Origin: Nitrososphaerales archaeon | GTDB taxonomy: Archaea > Thermoproteota > Nitrososphaeria > Nitrososphaerales > Nitrososphaeraceae | Reading direction: 5' to 3' | Assembly: GCA_029237515.1 (NCBI GenBank) | Contig: JARBAV010000309.1 | Location: 1 to 8,284 of the forward strand | DNA length: 8,284 nucleotides | In this document: piece by piece, positions 6,290 to 8,284 of the stretch | How the letters are laid out: the number at the start of each line of letters is the position of its first letter | Numbering within the stretch: position 1 is the first letter of the stretch | Position numbers and translations under genes: made by a program | The notes under the pieces: generated by a model | The model's database searches: none | What the model was told of the DNA's origin: nothing | The model's input: only the letters and a program-made list of their open reading frames with translations

Positions 6290-7138
6290 ATGGAAATACC
6301 CTTCCCTACCCTGTCTGTAGCGCTCCCTGATTCGTCGTTAATCGATTCGAAATCTCTCTTGGAAAAGAGTTTAAGAGTGGCTCAATTCGCCCGCGCCCTA
6401 TCTATATTTCGAGTGGAAAAAGTTTACGTGTACCATGACGCATCCTCAACAGTACGACCAGATGACGCTAAATTGATTACTTTGCTGCTTGAATATTTGG
6501 ATACTCCTCAATATTTGAGGAAACTGCTGTATCCTAAAATGAAATTGCTGCAATTTGCCGGAATGTTGCCCCCGATACAATCACCACATCATAAGAAGTT
6601 TCTAAGGGCCTCAGAAATTCGAGGTGAAGAGTCTCGAGCGGGGGTTCTACTGAGAGATAGGGGTAAGTGGGTTGTAGATGTTGGTCTGGATCGAACTGTG
6701 CCTTTTGTAGGCAAAACCGAAACTACTAGAAAGGCTAATTTCAAATTATCAGTTAAACAAGGTCAGCTGGTCGCTAACGAGATCATTGGAATGGTAGGCG
6801 ACAGCGAGTACTGGGGATATCACGTTATGATTGTCCGCACTCTGTCAGAAATCACACGTAGGCTTTCTAGCATAAGATTCCTTATCACTACGCGGAGAGG
6901 AAAACCAATACCTCTCATCATTCCGTCCCTCACTAAGAGCTTTAAACACACTTCCGAGGTAGTATTGATTTTTGGTTCGCCACGAAATGACGTTTGGGAG
7001 ATTGTGAATAAGATAGATAAAGATCTCGTTGGTTCATCGCTGGCTATCAATATGTTTCCGCTGCAAGGCACCAACACTGTCAGATTGGAGGAAGCCTTGT
7101 TGGGCTCACTTGCCATAATCAATAGTATTCGAGCGTAA
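6290..7138 (+). CDS. SPOUT-superfamily RNA methyltransferase (DUF171 / Methyltrn_RNA_3 family)
   Basis: The 282-residue protein matches the archaeal SPOUT family whose structural example is the Methanothermobacter MTH1 protein and whose eukaryotic relative is SPOUT1/CENP-32; these are SAM-dependent enzymes acting on RNA, probably rRNA. The N-terminal part (about 1-115) contains RVAQFARALSIFRVEKVYVYHD and TPQYLRKLLYPKMKLLQFAGMLPP. An inserted beta-rich segment (about 120-190, RGKWVVDVGLDRTVPFVG onward) fits the OB-like insert of the family. The C-terminal trefoil-knot region has VVLIFGSPRNDVWE (224-237) and INMFPLQGTNTVRLEEALLGSLAIIN (253-278), the expected SAM-binding loop and final helix. 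The exact modified base is inferred at best. The ATG directly abuts the redoxin stop codon (TAGATG), pointing to coupled translation. Position just before rpl3 is a recurring archaeal arrangement. Confidence 0.9.
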   Translation: MEIPFPTLSVALPDSSLIDSKSLLEKSLRVAQFARALSIFRVEKVYVYHDASSTVRPDDAKLITLLLEYLDTPQYLRKLLYPKMKLLQFAGMLPPIQSPHHKKFLRASEIRGEESRAGVLLRDRGKWVVDVGLDRTVPFVGKTETTRKANFKLSVKQGQLVANEIIGMVGDSEYWGYHVMIVRTLSEITRRLSSIRFLITTRRGKPIPLIIPSLTKSFKHTSEVVLIFGSPRNDVWEIVNKIDKDLVGSSLAINMFPLQGTNTVRLEEALLGSLAIINSIRA

Positions 7139-7158
7139 CTTGACATTTGGCATCCAAG

Positions 7159-7175
7159 TGAAATTTGAAATTTCA
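7159..7175. promoter_or_regulatory. Perfect 17-bp palindrome upstream of the rpl3 promoter
   Basis: TGAAATTTGAAATTTCA consists of two perfect 8-base arms around a single G. It lies eight bases before the TATA-like run of rpl3, the usual place for an archaeal activator or BRE-proximal regulator site. No known regulator is matched, and AT-rich palindromes do arise by chance. Confidence 0.4.
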
Positions 7176-7182
7176 GTAAATT

Positions 7183-7200
7183 TGTATAAATTTATTAAAG
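7183..7200 (+). promoter_or_regulatory. Probable TATA region for the rpl3 ribosomal-protein operon
   Basis: The run contains TGTATAAATT and, overlapping its end, TTTATTAAAG. The first would start transcription near 7213 and the second near 7221, both within about 13 bases of the rpl3 ATG. The purine-rich stretch GGGAGAGGGATGG (7205-7218) follows and may assist ribosome binding if it is in the transcript. Confidence 0.55.
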
Positions 7201-7225
7201 GGGTAGGGAGAGGGATGGTCTATCC

Positions 7226-8221
7226 ATGGGCCATAGAAAATATAGCTCTCCACGAAGGGGCAGTGTGGCATTTAGACCTAGAGCTAGAGCAAAAAGCCTA
7301 GAAGCTAGGGTTCGAAATTGGGCCCAAAGTACAGAACCTAAGCCCGTTCTTGGGGCATTTGCTGGGTTTAAGGTAGGAATGTTGAGCGTCGTGACTATTG
7401 ATGATCGAGACAGAACCCCCAATTTTGGTAAGCAGTTGGCAAACCCTTCTACATTACTGGCGACCCCGCCATTGACTATAACTGGTATACGAGGATATCG
7501 ACTCGATTACAGCGGCAGGCATGTAATGTTTGACATAGGATCTCAAGACACAAGTAGGGATCAGAAAAAAAAGGTTCGCCAAGGATCCTCGGAAGAGGCA
7601 ATGAGGAAAGTAGAAGGTTATCTCGATAGTATTACTTATGTATACGTATTAGTTTCAGTGTCACCTAAAGATGCTGGATTATCACAGAAGAAACCCTATG
7701 TTTTTGAAATTCAGCTTACTGGTGGTGATACAAAGCAAAACTTCGAGTATGCAAAATCGATCATGGGTAAGAAGATAAAAGTGACTGATATATTTCGAAC
7801 AGGTCAATCGATAGATGTAGCCGGTATAACACGGGGAAAAGGCGTAGAAGGTCCAATTACCCGATTTGGAGTCAAGAAAAAGCAACACAAATCAAGAAAA
7901 AGTGTTCGCGCGGTTGGGACACTTGGTCCCATATCTCCAGCAGTTGTAATGTTCACAGTACCGAGACAGGGTCAACGGGGGTTTCATCAAAGGATCGAAT
8001 ATAATAAACGTATATTGTTAATAGGTAACACTTCGGAAGAAGGACTTAACATCAACCGTAAAGGGGGATTCAAGCACTTCGGAGCATTAAACGGTGATTT
8101 TATAGTAGTAAGGGGCTCTATTCCTGGAGTTCCAAAAAGACTAGTAAAGCTGAGAATGCCAATTAGGCACAAGAATACGAAAATTCTTGAGCCTAAAATC
8201 GTAGAAGTGGTGGTTAAGTAG
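7226..8221 (+). CDS. rpl3: Large-subunit ribosomal protein uL3 (L3, archaeal type)
   Basis: uL3 is an early-assembling 50S protein whose long basic loop reaches the peptidyl-transferase region. The 331-residue product is the length expected of archaeal/eukaryotic uL3, far longer than the bacterial form. MGHRKYSSPRRGSVAFRPRARA is the characteristic N-terminus, followed by VLGAFAGFKVGM. The core IAGITRGKGVEGPITRFGVKKKQHK, then GTLGPISPAVVMFTVPRQGQRGFHQRIEYNKRI, is the highly conserved rRNA-binding loop, with GFHQR in place of the commoner G-[FY]-H-H-R in eukaryotes. The ATG at 7226 gives the exact family N-terminus; an ATG at 7215 is out of frame. It has its own promoter in the 87 bases after the SPOUT gene, and rpl4 starts one base after its stop, opening the S10/spc-type ribosomal superoperon. 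Confidence 0.97.
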   Translation: MGHRKYSSPRRGSVAFRPRARAKSLEARVRNWAQSTEPKPVLGAFAGFKVGMLSVVTIDDRDRTPNFGKQLANPSTLLATPPLTITGIRGYRLDYSGRHVMFDIGSQDTSRDQKKKVRQGSSEEAMRKVEGYLDSITYVYVLVSVSPKDAGLSQKKPYVFEIQLTGGDTKQNFEYAKSIMGKKIKVTDIFRTGQSIDVAGITRGKGVEGPITRFGVKKKQHKSRKSVRAVGTLGPISPAVVMFTVPRQGQRGFHQRIEYNKRILLIGNTSEEGLNINRKGGFKHFGALNGDFIVVRGSIPGVPKRLVKLRMPIRHKNTKILEPKIVEVVVK

Positions 8222-8222
8222 C

Positions 8223-8284
8223 TTGAAGGCGAAAGTATTAGATCTGGATCGTAGTGATGTAGGATCAATAGATTTACCACAAGT
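8223..8284 (+). CDS. rpl4: Large-subunit ribosomal protein uL4 (5' end only)
   Basis: Twenty complete codons are visible before the window ends: MKAKVLDLDRSDVGSIDLPQ if TTG is read as Met. This matches the archaeal uL4 opening (M-K-x-K-V-x-D-L-x-x-x-x-V-G-x-I-x-L-P). The TTG start lies one base after the rpl3 stop codon, so translation is probably coupled. rpl3-rpl4 is the standard archaeal order, which supports the call despite the short fragment. Confidence 0.88.
   Translation, partial: MKAKVLDLDRSDVGSIDLPQ

Noticed and set aside
1355..7171. ATTTGAAAT/ATTTCAAAT 9-mer shared by the purS-purQ gap and the rpl3 palindrome, considered as a regulator motif
   Set aside because: The same 9-mer also occurs inside the purL gene (1355-1363) and the psmA gene (5035-5043), so it is not promoter-specific and fits AT-rich background.
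7682..7888. Minus-strand frames inside rpl3
   Set aside because: They are antisense to a highly conserved ribosomal protein gene and show no protein-like features.

Overview
The window is ordinary archaeal chromosome, and the closest protein matches I can recall are from Thaumarchaeota (class Nitrososphaeria). The evidence is a 20S proteasome alpha subunit with the thaumarchaeal-type N-terminus MLPAAAGYDRAITVFS, an archaeal/eukaryotic-type ribosomal protein uL3 beginning MGHRK, the three-part PurS/PurQ/PurL form of FGAM synthase, a DUF371 protein, a DUF171-type SPOUT methyltransferase next to uL3, and TATA-box promoters. Base composition is moderately AT-rich. I cannot place it below class. 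No mobile element, CRISPR array or rRNA is visible.

Left part (1-3490), purine synthesis. purS, purQ and purL lie in that order on the minus strand. purL runs off the left edge, with 640 codons visible and no frameshift. Together they encode FGAM synthase: PurQ releases ammonia from glutamine, PurL uses it with ATP to aminate FGAR, and PurS bridges the two. PurQ and PurL are 18 bases apart, but a 318-base gap separates purS from purQ. That gap holds a T-tract terminator, a promoter for purQ and two tiny candidate reading frames. Divergent from purS are a tRNA-Thr (anticodon UGU) and then purC, encoding SAICAR synthetase, a later step of the same pathway.

Middle (4331-4860). A DUF371 protein on the minus strand converges on purC and diverges from psmA. 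It shares with psmA a palindromic TATA-like element that could drive both genes.

Right part (4861-8284), protein turnover and translation, all on the plus strand: psmA, a CPGC thioredoxin-fold protein, a SPOUT RNA methyltransferase starting directly after the redoxin stop codon, then rpl3 and the first 20 codons of rpl4, the start of the ribosomal protein superoperon. rpl3 has its own promoter, preceded by a perfect 17-bp palindrome. Four genes (purL, psmA, the redoxin, rpl4) appear to start with TTG, and their frames offer no credible ATG.

I do not see a clearly new biological system. The best leads are the purS-purQ gap, the palindrome before rpl3, the shared DUF371/psmA promoter, and the linkage of the redoxin with proteasome and ribosome-modification genes.
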